Positions 1 to 8,299 of a stretch of 64,000 nt of DNA are shown one piece after another; positions within the stretch are counted from its first letter, which is position 1; each line of letters starts with the position of its first letter. Made by a program: the position numbers and the translations under genes. This DNA is from Actinoplanes derwentensis (GTDB lineage Bacteria; Actinomycetota; Actinomycetes; Mycobacteriales; Micromonosporaceae): NCBI RefSeq assembly GCF_900104725.1, contig NZ_LT629758.1, positions 7,588,001-7,652,000 of the forward strand. Reading direction: 5' to 3'. The notes beneath the pieces are model-generated. The model was not told where the DNA came from and did no database searches. It saw only the letters and a list, made by a program, of their open reading frames with translations.

Positions 1-374
1 GCGGCGACACCGAGTACGAACGGAGTACGCCGCTGCCCGTGACGGCGGGCCACCGGTCCGGCGACGATCAGGGCGACGAGCAGGAGGGCGGCGGTTCCGG
101 CCAGCGCCAGCAGCCAGCCGGCCCCGTGCAGCGGCAGCAGGGCTAGTGGGGTCAGCAGGATGGCCAGCGCGGGCGGCAGGGTGGTGCCGGTCTGCGTGCC
201 GGGGTCGCGGTACGTGTAGAGCCCGTCCCCGTCCAGCCAGCCCCGGATCGCCTGGTGGTTGACGGCGAGCGTGCTCAACTCGTACCAGCGCAGGCAAAGG
301 GTGATGATCGCAACCGTGACCAGGACGCCCAGCGCGACCCATCCTGATCGCACGCGCTTGTTGTTCGCCGGCAT
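1..374 (-). CDS. GT87-type membrane mannosyltransferase, N-terminal part (cut by window edge)
   Basis: Reading leftward from an ATG at 374, the frame stays open to the window edge, giving about 124 residues. A membrane helix (about residues 9-27) is followed by a periplasmic loop with GWLDGDGLYTYRDP, then further hydrophobic helices. An early loop of the form 'GLYxYRDP...PPALAILLTPLALLP' is typical of the DUF2029/GT87 family, whose members use polyprenyl-phosphate mannose as donor outside the membrane, for example in phosphatidylinositol mannoside synthesis. The catalytic C-terminal part lies outside the window, so substrate and donor are inferred from the family only. Confidence 0.6.
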   Translation of the reverse strand, partial: MPANNKRVRSGWVALGVLVTVAIITLCLRWYELSTLAVNHQAIRGWLDGDGLYTYRDPGTQTGTTLPPALAILLTPLALLPLHGAGWLLALAGTAALLLVALIVAGPVARRHGQRRTPFVLGVA

Positions 375-436
375 GCCGCGACCCCCGTCTCGTTACCGGG
401 CACGGCATAGCCTGCCGGTTCGTCCCGCCTGCCTTG

Positions 437-460
437 GCGAGGAGCGAAGAGCGAGGAGCG
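437..460. repeat. 10-bp direct repeat GCGAGGAGCG x2
   Basis: Two exact copies of GCGAGGAGCG (437-446 and 451-460) are separated by AAGA, in the 157-base gap between the start of the mannosyltransferase and the stop of the DoxX gene. I see no coding signal in this gap. Similar purine-rich GAGCGAAGAGCG stretches are, from memory, common in intergenic DNA of this group of actinomycetes. No function is assigned. Confidence 0.4.
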
Positions 461-531
461 GCAGGTCGTAGCCGAGCGGAAGCGAGCTTGGGCCCCTCGT
501 CCGCTTTAACGCAAAGGCCGCAATAAGGTTG

Positions 532-1041
532 TTAGCCGGGCAATTTGCGCGCAGTGGCGGCCGAGAGGGTGGCGATCCGGGCTTCCCGCTTGGCGGTACG
601 CAGTGCCCGGCGAGCCGTCCGCCGGCTCCGTTGCACCGCGTGTGACGTGCGGTAACGCAGTCCGGGACGGCCCTCGGTGTCGGCCGCCGCCAGCAGCAGC
701 CCGCCGAGCAGACCAAGGTCCCGCAGCACCTGATCGCGGTTGTCCCGGTCGGACAGGGTGTGCGCCACCAGGCCGGTGGCCAGGACCGCGGCGGCCGGCC
801 TGGTGAAGCGCCCGGTGGCCAGAGCCAGACCGGCCAGCACGTCGGCGACGGCCTTCACCCGGACCAGAGTGACCGGGTCGGTGGGCAGGCGTGGATCGGC
901 TCGCTCCAGGAACGGCCGGGCCCGGTCGGCGAGCGGGCGAGCCGCCTCGGCCCGCTTCTCCGGCTGAGCCAGAGTGCGGACGCCGTCGAGCACAAAAATC
1001 GATCCGAGCATGGCGCGGGCAGCGGTGCGTACGGGCCTCAT
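532..1041 (-). CDS. DoxX family membrane protein
   Basis: A 169-residue protein. The N-terminal segment ARAMLGSIFVLDGVRTLAQP and the following hydrophobic stretches (around residues 68-85, 90-105 and 108-125) fit the four-helix DoxX fold, which is found in many small actinobacterial membrane proteins, some linked to redox or oxidative-stress complexes. The C-terminal tail (about residue 133 on) is Arg/Ala/Thr-rich and basic, so probably cytoplasmic. It starts 27 bases downstream of the ATPase gene stop on the same strand, so the two may be co-transcribed. The family call is good; the biochemical role is unknown. Confidence 0.65.
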   Translation of the reverse strand: MRPVRTAARAMLGSIFVLDGVRTLAQPEKRAEAARPLADRARPFLERADPRLPTDPVTLVRVKAVADVLAGLALATGRFTRPAAAVLATGLVAHTLSDRDNRDQVLRDLGLLGGLLLAAADTEGRPGLRYRTSHAVQRSRRTARRALRTAKREARIATLSAATARKLPG

Positions 1042-1068
1042 GTCCTGGTTATACCCGCAACTGGGCCC

Positions 1069-2274
1069 TCACACCGGCTGGGTTCGGAGGTACCGGCCGA
1101 AGTGCGGGACGGTGAACGCCACGGTCCCTCGCTCGCCCGAGTAGATGAGTCCCTTTTTGATCAGCGCGTCCCGAGCCGGGGACAGGCTGGCCGGCTTACG
1201 CCCGAGCGAGACCGCGATCTCCGAGGTCGGCACCGCGGCGTCCATGTCGTTGCCGGGGTCGTCGGAGAGCGCCGCCATGGCCCGCATGTACTCCCGCTCG
1301 GCCGGGGTGGCCCGCTCGAACCGGGAGCCGAAGAAGCCGACCGCCAGCTCACCCTCGGCCTCCGGCGCGGCCACCCGGACGTCGGCGGCGGTGATCGGTG
1401 ACTGCGGCGCGTGATCCCAGGTCGCCTTGCCGTACGCCTGGACGAAGTACGGATATCCGCCCGACTTCTCGTACAGCAGATCCAGGGCCTCCTGGTCGTA
1501 GTCCACCCCCTCCCGCTCGGCCGGCACCCCCAGCGCGAGATCGGCGGCGTCCCGGTCCAGCCGGTCGATCCGGGCATAGCGGAACAGCCGCTCGGAGTAC
1601 GACTTGGCGGCCGACAACACGGCCGGCAGATGCGGCAGCCCGGCGCCGACCACGATCAGCGGCGCCCCGAGCTGCGACAACTCGTGACACGCCGCGCAGA
1701 GCGCCGACACGTCGGTGGCACTCAGGTCCTGCATCTCGTCGATGAACAGGGCGATCCCGGTGCCCACGTCAGTGGCCAGCGAAGCGACGTCGGTGAACAG
1801 CTCGACCAGATCGATCTCGATGTCGCCGGAGTCGGCACGACCGCGAGCCGGGGGTACGTCGATGCCGGGTGTCCACCGGTCCCGCAGCTTGGCGTTCTCG
1901 TCGTTGGCCCGCAGTGCGAACGCCTTGAGCACGCCCAGCACCTCGTCCACCCGATCCGGGTCCCGATGGTGCGGGGCCAACTCACGGATCGCCATGTGCA
2001 GCGCGCCGGAGACCGGGCGGCGCAACGACTGGTCCGGCCGGGCCTCGATCTTGCCGGTGCCCCAGAGCCGTCCGATCGCCGCCGAGCGCAGCGTGTTGAG
2101 CAGCACCGTCTTGCCGACGCCGCGCAGGCCGGTCAGGACCAGACTGCGCTCGGGGCGGCCGCGGGCGACCCGCTCCAGGACGATGTCGAAGGCGTCCAGC
2201 TCGCGGTTGCGCCCGGCCAGCTCGGGTGGTCGCTGACCGGCGCCGGGGGCGTACGGGTTGCGCACCGGATCCAT
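1069..2274 (-). CDS. P-loop ATPase (AAA/STAND-like) with C-terminal winged-helix region
   Basis: About 401 residues from the ATG at 2274; a GTG at 2292 in frame is an alternative start, and neither has a clear ribosome binding site. Walker A is GLRGVGKT (about 49-56) and Walker B is ALFIDEMQD (about 175-183), so this is an ATP-binding switch or motor. The segment GREL just before the P-loop and the sensor-like GGYPYFVQAYG in the middle resemble AAA_16/orc1-like ATPases. The C-terminal 90 residues (ending AFTVPHFGRYLRTQ) look like a winged helix that could bind DNA. No toxin, nuclease or transposase partner adjoins it. Role unknown; a regulator or defence-type NTPase is possible but unproven. 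Confidence 0.7.
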   Translation of the reverse strand: MDPVRNPYAPGAGQRPPELAGRNRELDAFDIVLERVARGRPERSLVLTGLRGVGKTVLLNTLRSAAIGRLWGTGKIEARPDQSLRRPVSGALHMAIRELAPHHRDPDRVDEVLGVLKAFALRANDENAKLRDRWTPGIDVPPARGRADSGDIEIDLVELFTDVASLATDVGTGIALFIDEMQDLSATDVSALCAACHELSQLGAPLIVVGAGLPHLPAVLSAAKSYSERLFRYARIDRLDRDAADLALGVPAEREGVDYDQEALDLLYEKSGGYPYFVQAYGKATWDHAPQSPITAADVRVAAPEAEGELAVGFFGSRFERATPAEREYMRAMAALSDDPGNDMDAAVPTSEIAVSLGRKPASLSPARDALIKKGLIYSGERGTVAFTVPHFGRYLRTQPV

Positions 2275-2329
2275 GACGTAGCACCGTATCACTACGTCTT
2301 GAGCACTCTACGGAATCAGCTAGATTCTG

Positions 2330-2935
2330 CTAGACGGGCTCATACTCGCGGAGGCACAGGACAAAATCGACGTCGTCGTACTCAGTGTCGTAGTAGTACC
2401 ACTTGGTATATTTCGGGACCTTCGCGCATTTACCGACCGCGTCCTTCTCGCCGGTGGTGCGGCCGTCGATGCGCTTCAAGATCTCGTACGTGTGCGCCGT
2501 GCACTCGACGATCCGCAGCTCCGGTTCGGCGTTCGTACCCTCGTTGCGGACGCACTGGCCCTTCGCCGCGAAGCGCGCGTCCTCACTGGTCTGCGGCCGT
2601 GGCACGTGCACGGCCGGAGTCGTCGCGGTGATCGCGGCCGGTTGCTCCGGCTCCTGCTTGTCACCCAGCACGAACCAGGCGACGGTCGCCAGCCCTCCAC
2701 CGACCAGCACGCTCAGCACCGCGACCATGGCACCCATCGCGAAACCCCGCCGGGGTCGCTGCCGGTTCTCCCGCACCGGGGCCGGGGGCGGTTGTGGTGC
2801 CGCCGCGTACTGCTGCTGATGCGGAATCCAGGACGGATCCTGCCCGACCCAGGGATCGGAGGCTTCCGAGTACTGCTCCTCGGGGCTGCCGCCCTGCTGC
2901 CACGGTTGAGCAGGGTACGGCCCGTTCTGCGACAT
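2330..2935 (-). CDS. LppU/SCO3897-like membrane-anchored secreted-domain protein
   Basis: 201 residues. The first 60 are Gln/Pro-rich and cytoplasmic, residues 67-90 form one membrane helix, and the rest is extracytoplasmic. The outer domain has four cysteines (about 128, 145, 170 and 194) in the pattern CVRN...VECTAHTYEIL...CAK...CLREY, which matches the LppU/SCO3897 family and suggests two disulfides. The start at MSQNGPY fits the low-complexity N-terminus usual for the family; upstream in-frame codons extend into non-conserved sequence. It is transcribed away from the prepilin peptidase. Function in the family is unknown. Confidence 0.6.
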   Translation of the reverse strand: MSQNGPYPAQPWQQGGSPEEQYSEASDPWVGQDPSWIPHQQQYAAAPQPPPAPVRENRQRPRRGFAMGAMVAVLSVLVGGGLATVAWFVLGDKQEPEQPAAITATTPAVHVPRPQTSEDARFAAKGQCVRNEGTNAEPELRIVECTAHTYEILKRIDGRTTGEKDAVGKCAKVPKYTKWYYYDTEYDDVDFVLCLREYEPV

Positions 2936-3011
2936 CGGGGGTTCCTCCAGAAGCGGTCTACGCTGCCTGCCACCGTAGCGTGCGGCGGGCAATCGGCTAC
3001 CTTTCACGTTC

Positions 3012-3707
3012 GTGTCGTCACACTTGGTGATCTTGTCGATGCTCTTCGGCGCAGCGGCCGGTGCGTTCCTGCCCCGGATCGCGGACCGGCTGACCGTCCC
3101 CTTCGGAACGCCGGCCCGCACGGCGTGCGACCGATGCGGGCGCCCATTCCTACCTGGAATCCCCGGGTGGGTCCATACTGGACCGTCCTGCTGTGTCCGC
3201 GGGCACCGGCCGGTCGTCACGTTCGCACTGCTCGCCGGGTTTCTGGCGGCGCTGCTCGGGCCGGTGCCGCAACTTCCCGTCCACCTGCTCGCCGCCGTCC
3301 CCGGCCTGCTGCTGGCGATGATCGACCTGGGTTGCCTGCGGCTGCCCGACCGGCTGGTCGGAGCGCTCGCGCTCATCGGCGGCATCCCGCTCGCCCTGCT
3401 GCTCCCCGGCCGGATCGTTCCCGCGCTGGCCGCCGGGCTGCTGGTCGGCGCCACCTATCTGGTGATCGCCCTGCTACCCGGGCGAGGCCTCGGCCTCGGC
3501 GACGTGAAACTCGGAGCGACACTGGCGTTCCTGCTCGGATTCGCGGGCTGGCCGGCGGTGGCCGTCGGTTTCGGCACCGCCCACCTGCTCAACGGCGCGA
3601 TCGCCGCCTGGTTGCTGGTGACCCGTCGGGGAAGGCCGATCCCGTTCGGGCCGGCGCTTCTGTTCGGCTTCTATGCGGGCCTCGGCACGTCCGTCACAGC
3701 AATCTGA
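3012..3707 (+). CDS. Prepilin peptidase (A24, TadV/PilD-like)
   Basis: 231 residues from a GTG at 3012. This membrane aspartic protease family cleaves the leader of type IV pilin or Tad pilin precursors. The two expected aspartates are visible: D105 in AMIDLGCLRLPD and D164 in GLGLGDVKLG (GxGD motif). Cysteines at about 39, 42, 60 and 61 resemble the cytoplasmic zinc-binding loop of bifunctional PilD enzymes. Seven or so hydrophobic segments follow the usual topology. No pilin or Tad genes adjoin it, so its substrate is elsewhere. The 3' end overlaps the convergent nuclease-helicase gene by 14 bases. Confidence 0.85.
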   Translation: MSSHLVILSMLFGAAAGAFLPRIADRLTVPFGTPARTACDRCGRPFLPGIPGWVHTGPSCCVRGHRPVVTFALLAGFLAALLGPVPQLPVHLLAAVPGLLLAMIDLGCLRLPDRLVGALALIGGIPLALLLPGRIVPALAAGLLVGATYLVIALLPGRGLGLGDVKLGATLAFLLGFAGWPAVAVGFGTAHLLNGAIAAWLLVTRRGRPIPFGPALLFGFYAGLGTSVTAI

Positions 3708-6700
3708 GTTGACGGTCCTTCGGCCGGGCCGGGGCAGCCTCGCCCAGCCTCTCGAAAAGTCCGGAATCGATCACGTCGAGGAACGGTGTCGGGGCCTGCT
3801 CCCGCTCCTTGCCGTGCCGGAACCGCGTCGCCGAATAGCTCACGTACAGCCGATCCTGCGCCCGGGTCAAGCCGACGAAGAACAGCCGCCGCTCCTCCGC
3901 GACCTCCTCCTCCGACGGCGCCGAACCCGGCCAGCGCAACGGCAACAGGCCGTCCTCACAACCGACCAGGAACACCACCGGGAACTCCAGGCCCTTCGCG
4001 GCGTGCAGCGTCAACAGGTTGACCGCCTCCGCCCGCGGGTCCAGCGCGTCCACCTCGGCGCCCGTCGCCAGCTGCTGCAGGAACATCGGCAGATCGTCGC
4101 CGACCCGCTCGGCCAGCGGCCGCAGCAACTCCACGGCGGCCCAGACGTCCTCGGGAGCGAGCTGATCACCGTCGAGCGTGGGCGCCGCGCACCGCTGGGC
4201 CAGCACCTGGCCGGCCGCCTTGATCCGGGCCACCAGCGGACCACTCGGTCCGCCCGCATGCCGCAGCTCCCGGGCGATCTCCGGGACACCGGGCCGGTCC
4301 CGCAACCGGTTGTGCGAACGCTTCTGCACCGGCACACCGGCCCGGGACAGCGCGTCGACGATCGGCCCGGACTGGGCGTCGGTGCGATAGAGCACGGCGA
4401 TGTCAGCGAACGACAGATTGCCGACGGGTGCGTTGCGGGAGTCGACCCGGCCCGAGTCGAGCGAGCGATGGGAGAGACCCCCGACAAGCTCATCGATCGT
4501 ACGAAGGACGAAGTCCGCCTCGTCGGAGACACTCCGCGCCGGGTAGCGGCCCACCAGAGCCGCCTCCGGGTCCAGCCGTGCCGGGTCCAGCCGCCGCCCG
4601 CTGACCAGCGTCGACGGGGCGATGGCCTGCACCGCCGCGGCCAGGATCGGCGCCGACGACCGGTAGTTGCGGGTCAGCCGGACCAGCCGGGCGTCCACGA
4701 AGTCGGCGTTGAAACGCAGGAAGTACTGCACATCGGCACCGCGGAACGAGTAGATCGCCTGATCCGGGTCGCCGATCGCGCACAGGTTGCCGTTCGGCGG
4801 ACTGAGCAGGCGCAACAGCTCGTACTGCAGGTCGTCGACGTCCTGGTACTCGTCCACGAAGATCCACTGCCAGCGCTTGCGGTACTTCTCGACCAGCGCC
4901 GGATCGTTGCGCAGCAATTCCACCGGCACGCTGATCAGGTCGTCCAGATCCACCAGGTCCTGCTGACGCAGCAGCTTCCGGTACGCCGCGTCGTCCTCGC
5001 CGGCCTGCTCACGGGCCAGCGCCCGCTCCTGCTCGTCGGCGATCCGCCAGCCCGAAGCCAGCCCGGCGGCCTTCGCGTTCTCCTTCAGCATGATCAGGCC
5101 CAGCGAGTGGAACGTGCCCACCGTGATGTCCTCGGCCACGTCTCCGAGCAGCGCCTCCAGACGCTCCTTCAGCTCCGCGGCAGCCCGCCGGGTGAACGTG
5201 ATCGCCAGACAGCGCTCCGGGAAGACGCCCAGTTCGGCACAGAGGTACGCCATCCGGTGGGTCAGCGTGCGCGTCTTGCCGGTCCCCGGGCCGGCGACGA
5301 TCAGCAACGGTCCACCCGGTGCGGAAGCGGCCACCCGCTGCATCGCGTCGAGACGGTCCAGCAGCCCGGTGCCGACCTCCTCCATCCCGGCCAGCATCGG
5401 CTCGAACGGCTCGTGCGGGCTCGGCGGCGTGGCCAGCGGCGGCGGCGCCGGTTTCTCCTTCGCCGGCTTGGTCTTCGTCCTCGCCCGATCCTTCGCCGGC
5501 TCGGGCTTCGGCTTCGGCAGGTCGGCCGGGAAGTCGAAGAGTGTCTCGGTCTGTGGGGCGCTCTTGCGGTTACGCAGTTCACCCGGATCGAACAGGGTGA
5601 TCACGCCGTACTCGCCGTCGTAGCCGGGCACCCGCCGCACGTCGCCGCGCCGCAACCGGGTGATCGCCTCCTGGAGTTCGTCGCCGCCCACCTTGCCGAT
5701 CTCGTCGACCGGCACCTTACGCAGGATGTCCAACTCCGAGCCAAGCGTGGCGACCAGGGGGTTGAGCTGCGACTCGACCGTCTTCGACTTCGGGCCCACC
5801 CCGTGGATCTCGCCGATGATCTCGTGCAGCTGGATCAGGTGCTCGACGTGGTCGTTCTTGTGGAAACCGAGCGGGCGGTCGGCCAGATCCTCGATCCGGC
5901 TCAGCACACCCACGGTCAGCCCGCGGCCACACTCCGGGCAGCGGCCGTTCACGGCACGCGTCTTCGCCGGCTCCCAGTTCACCCCGCAGGCCCGGTGGCC
6001 GTCGGCGTGGTACTTGCCCTCCTCGGGGAAGAACTCCAGCGTGCCGGCCTGACCGACACCGTCGCGCACCGCGAAATAGTCCGGGGTGCCGGTGAACAGG
6101 GTCGCCTCACGGGCCAGAGCGGCCGGGGAGTGCGCGTCCGAGTTCGAGACCAGGCGGTACCGGTCCAGGCTGGAGACCCGCCAGTTCATCTCCGGGTCGG
6201 AGGAGAGGCCGGTCTCCACCGCGGTCACCTGATCGGCCAGGTCGGCGTAGCAGTCGGCGATCGCGTCGAAGCCCGATTTCGAACCGAGTGCGGAGAACCA
6301 CGGCGTCCAGATGTGCGCCGGGATCAGATAACCGCCCGCCTCCAGGGTGATCTCCAGGAGGTTCCGCGAGTCCAGACCGAGGATCGGCCGGCCGTCCGCG
6401 GTCAGGTTGCCGATCCGGCCCAGCGCGGTGTTGATCTTCTCGACCGTCGCGAAGTCCGGTGCGTAGAGCAGATGGTGGACCTTGCGGGTCTTGTCATCCC
6501 GCTTGTAGATCGTCGAGATCTCGACGCTCAGCATGAACCGGGCGGGCGTGGTGCCCCGCAGCGAGCCCGGCAACCGCTTCGTCACCGGCTTCTCGTCGGC
6601 GAGCCGGAACAGGCCCGGCTCAGCGGGCTCCAGGCTCTCCTTCAGATGCTCGAACCATGCCGGGTGGGTGAAGTCACCGGTGCCGAGCAGGGCGATGCCC

Positions 6701-6822
6701 TTACGCCGGGCCCACCACGCCAGGTTCGGCAGCGTCAGGTCACGGCTGCAAGCTCGCGAGAAGCGCGAATGAATGTGCAGGTCCGCGACATATGTATCCG
6801 TGCTGACCTCCACACCTCGCAT
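3694..6822 (-). CDS. EndoQ-type PHP endonuclease fused to UvrD/Rep-family helicase
   Basis: About 1,042 residues from the ATG at 6822; an in-frame start at 6870 would add 16. In the longer numbering, residues 27-430 match endonuclease Q: PHP motif ADLHIHSRFS (29-38), SDAH near 244-247, a cysteine cluster ending CPEC (295-314), and the HGVGPKSKTV hairpin segment. A Pro/Lys-rich linker (452-490) joins a superfamily-1 helicase: AGPGTGKT (526-533), FTRRAAAELKER, VDEYQD, GDPDQAIYSFRGAD, LTRNYRS and LTLHAAKGLEF. EndoQ nicks DNA 5' of deaminated bases and UvrD-type motors unwind from nicks, so the fusion probably couples both steps in repair. It converges on the prepilin peptidase gene, overlapping it by 14 bases. 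Confidence 0.85.
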   Translation of the reverse strand: MRGVEVSTDTYVADLHIHSRFSRACSRDLTLPNLAWWARRKGIALLGTGDFTHPAWFEHLKESLEPAEPGLFRLADEKPVTKRLPGSLRGTTPARFMLSVEISTIYKRDDKTRKVHHLLYAPDFATVEKINTALGRIGNLTADGRPILGLDSRNLLEITLEAGGYLIPAHIWTPWFSALGSKSGFDAIADCYADLADQVTAVETGLSSDPEMNWRVSSLDRYRLVSNSDAHSPAALAREATLFTGTPDYFAVRDGVGQAGTLEFFPEEGKYHADGHRACGVNWEPAKTRAVNGRCPECGRGLTVGVLSRIEDLADRPLGFHKNDHVEHLIQLHEIIGEIHGVGPKSKTVESQLNPLVATLGSELDILRKVPVDEIGKVGGDELQEAITRLRRGDVRRVPGYDGEYGVITLFDPGELRNRKSAPQTETLFDFPADLPKPKPEPAKDRARTKTKPAKEKPAPPPLATPPSPHEPFEPMLAGMEEVGTGLLDRLDAMQRVAASAPGGPLLIVAGPGTGKTRTLTHRMAYLCAELGVFPERCLAITFTRRAAAELKERLEALLGDVAEDITVGTFHSLGLIMLKENAKAAGLASGWRIADEQERALAREQAGEDDAAYRKLLRQQDLVDLDDLISVPVELLRNDPALVEKYRKRWQWIFVDEYQDVDDLQYELLRLLSPPNGNLCAIGDPDQAIYSFRGADVQYFLRFNADFVDARLVRLTRNYRSSAPILAAAVQAIAPSTLVSGRRLDPARLDPEAALVGRYPARSVSDEADFVLRTIDELVGGLSHRSLDSGRVDSRNAPVGNLSFADIAVLYRTDAQSGPIVDALSRAGVPVQKRSHNRLRDRPGVPEIARELRHAGGPSGPLVARIKAAGQVLAQRCAAPTLDGDQLAPEDVWAAVELLRPLAERVGDDLPMFLQQLATGAEVDALDPRAEAVNLLTLHAAKGLEFPVVFLVGCEDGLLPLRWPGSAPSEEEVAEERRLFFVGLTRAQDRLYVSYSATRFRHGKEREQAPTPFLDVIDSGLFERLGEAAPARPKDRQLRLL

Positions 6823-6887
6823 CCTGTCACGACCGTCGGTCTCGCCACGCTTCGCCACGCTCAAACACACTTACCGATCTTGATGGG

Positions 6888-8213
6888 TTACGCCACTCGT
6901 AATTCGATGACAGTGACCTGCGGAGGCGCTCCTACCCGAACCGGCGGACCCCAGAAACCCGCACCGTTGGTCACATAAACCGGCACGCCGTCCACCTCCC
7001 CGAAGCCGGACACTACCGGCTGTTGCAACTTCACGAGCATGTTGAACGGCGCCATCTGACCACCGTGCGTGTGACCGGAGACCTGCAGGTCCACCCCGAA
7101 CGGCGCGGCGTCCCTCGCGGCCACCGGCTGATGGGCCATCAACACGACCGGCCGGGTGGTGTCCCGGTCGCCCAGCGCACGGGCGTAATCCGCGGGGTCA
7201 CCCTGCTGCGCACCGGTCAGGTCGTTCACCCCCGCCAGGTCCAGGCCGTTGATCGCGACCCGCTCGTTGCGCAACGGCCGGATCCCCAGGCGGTCCACTT
7301 CCTGAATCCACTCCTCGGCGCCCGAGTAGTACTCGTGGTTGCCCGTGACGAAGAACGCCCCATGCCGCGACTGGATGTCCGCCAGCGGCGCGGCGAACCG
7401 GCCCAGCTCGGCCACACTCCCGTCGACCAGGTCGCCGACGACACAGACCAGGTCCGCGTTCACCGAGTTGATCACCTGAACGATCCGGCGTGCGTGATCC
7501 ACCCCGGTCAGCGGGCCGATGTGAATGTCCGAGACGACCGCCAGCCTGGTCCCGTCCATGGCCCGTGGCAGCTTCGGCATCGGCATCGGGAACCGGTCGA
7601 TCTGCGGCATTCCGGTCGCGGTCTTCACGCCGTACCCGGTGATGCCGGTAGCCGTCAGACCGGCGAAGATCGCCGCCCCACGAGCCAGCAGCAGCCGCCG
7701 CTCAAGCCCCGGACGATCGTCATCCGCCGGATCCCCGCCCTCGGCGGCAGCTGTCGCCCCCGGGCCGCCGGTAGCTGTCTCCTCCGAGCTGCCGCTGACT
7801 GTCTCCCCCAGGCCGCCGGTGACCGTCTCCCCCGCGCTGCTGGTGACTGTCGAGACCACTGACGTGCTCGGCGCGATGGCTGATTCGGTTTTCCGGGCGC
7901 GGACCCACAGCCGGTCCACCAGCAGCTGAGGGATCTCCAGCACGGCCAAGGTCACCAGCAGGTAGAACATCACGGCGATCCAGAGATAGCCGGGCCACGC
8001 GAGCCACCGGAAATAGCCGGCCCGAACCCCGACCAGAGTCAACGGGGCCAGGACGGCGAGCAGCAGGACGACCGCCGTGCCGATCCGGCGGGAGATGCCC
8101 GGCCTCAACGGATCCCGGACGAGTCGCTTCCACAGGTACAGGTGGATCAAGCCGATGACGAGCAGAACCACCACGATGAACGACAACGACCCAATCCTCC
8201 CCAAGCCGGCCAC
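6888..8213 (-). CDS. Membrane-anchored metallophosphoesterase
   Basis: 441 residues. Three hydrophobic helices occupy about residues 9-28, 45-66 and 75-97; a Gly/Thr/Glu-rich repetitive linker follows (about 118-160), then another hydrophobic stretch and a calcineurin-like phosphoesterase domain. Metal-binding motifs are in order: SDIHIG, GDLVDG, TGNHEYY, MAHQP and SGHTHGGQ. These define a binuclear-metal phosphoesterase of the YkuE/YaeI type, some of which act on lipids or envelope substrates. The linker comes from an internal DNA repeat at about 7755-7855. It lies directly upstream of the fused repair gene on the same strand, 17 bases apart. Confidence 0.8.
   Translation of the reverse strand: MAGLGRIGSLSFIVVVLLVIGLIHLYLWKRLVRDPLRPGISRRIGTAVVLLLAVLAPLTLVGVRAGYFRWLAWPGYLWIAVMFYLLVTLAVLEIPQLLVDRLWVRARKTESAIAPSTSVVSTVTSSAGETVTGGLGETVSGSSEETATGGPGATAAAEGGDPADDDRPGLERRLLLARGAAIFAGLTATGITGYGVKTATGMPQIDRFPMPMPKLPRAMDGTRLAVVSDIHIGPLTGVDHARRIVQVINSVNADLVCVVGDLVDGSVAELGRFAAPLADIQSRHGAFFVTGNHEYYSGAEEWIQEVDRLGIRPLRNERVAINGLDLAGVNDLTGAQQGDPADYARALGDRDTTRPVVLMAHQPVAARDAAPFGVDLQVSGHTHGGQMAPFNMLVKLQQPVVSGFGEVDGVPVYVTNGAGFWGPPVRVGAPPQVTVIELRVA
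7755..7855. repeat. Degenerate tandem repeat inside the metallophosphoesterase gene
   Basis: About 100 bases contain roughly four imperfect copies of a unit carrying GACTGTCTC or GACCGTCTC plus CCGCCGGT/CTGCTGGT. In the protein this gives repeated Gly-Glu-Thr-(Val/Ala)-(Thr/Ser)-Gly groups in the linker between the membrane part and the enzyme domain. Such repeats may change copy number between strains and so linker length. Confidence 0.5.
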
Positions 8214-8299
8214 CTCGTGACCGCGCCCACCTCACAGCTTGCCCGACCCAGTCTCCCCGACGGCCCGGGATCCCCGGCCGCGGTGCACGACCACGCCCC

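Noticed and set aside
1145..1414. Short plus-strand frame antisense to the P-loop ATPase
   Set aside because: Fully inside a well supported gene and without recognisable features.
2492..3712. Long plus-strand frame crossing the LppU-like gene and the prepilin peptidase
   Set aside because: It overlaps two well supported genes in other frames and gives a Pro/Arg-rich sequence with no family.
3673..6978. A very long open frame antisense to the nuclease-helicase gene
   Set aside because: It is a GC-skew shadow: low-complexity Arg/Leu/Gln/Val-rich product, no family, and the opposite strand has all motifs of a known protein.
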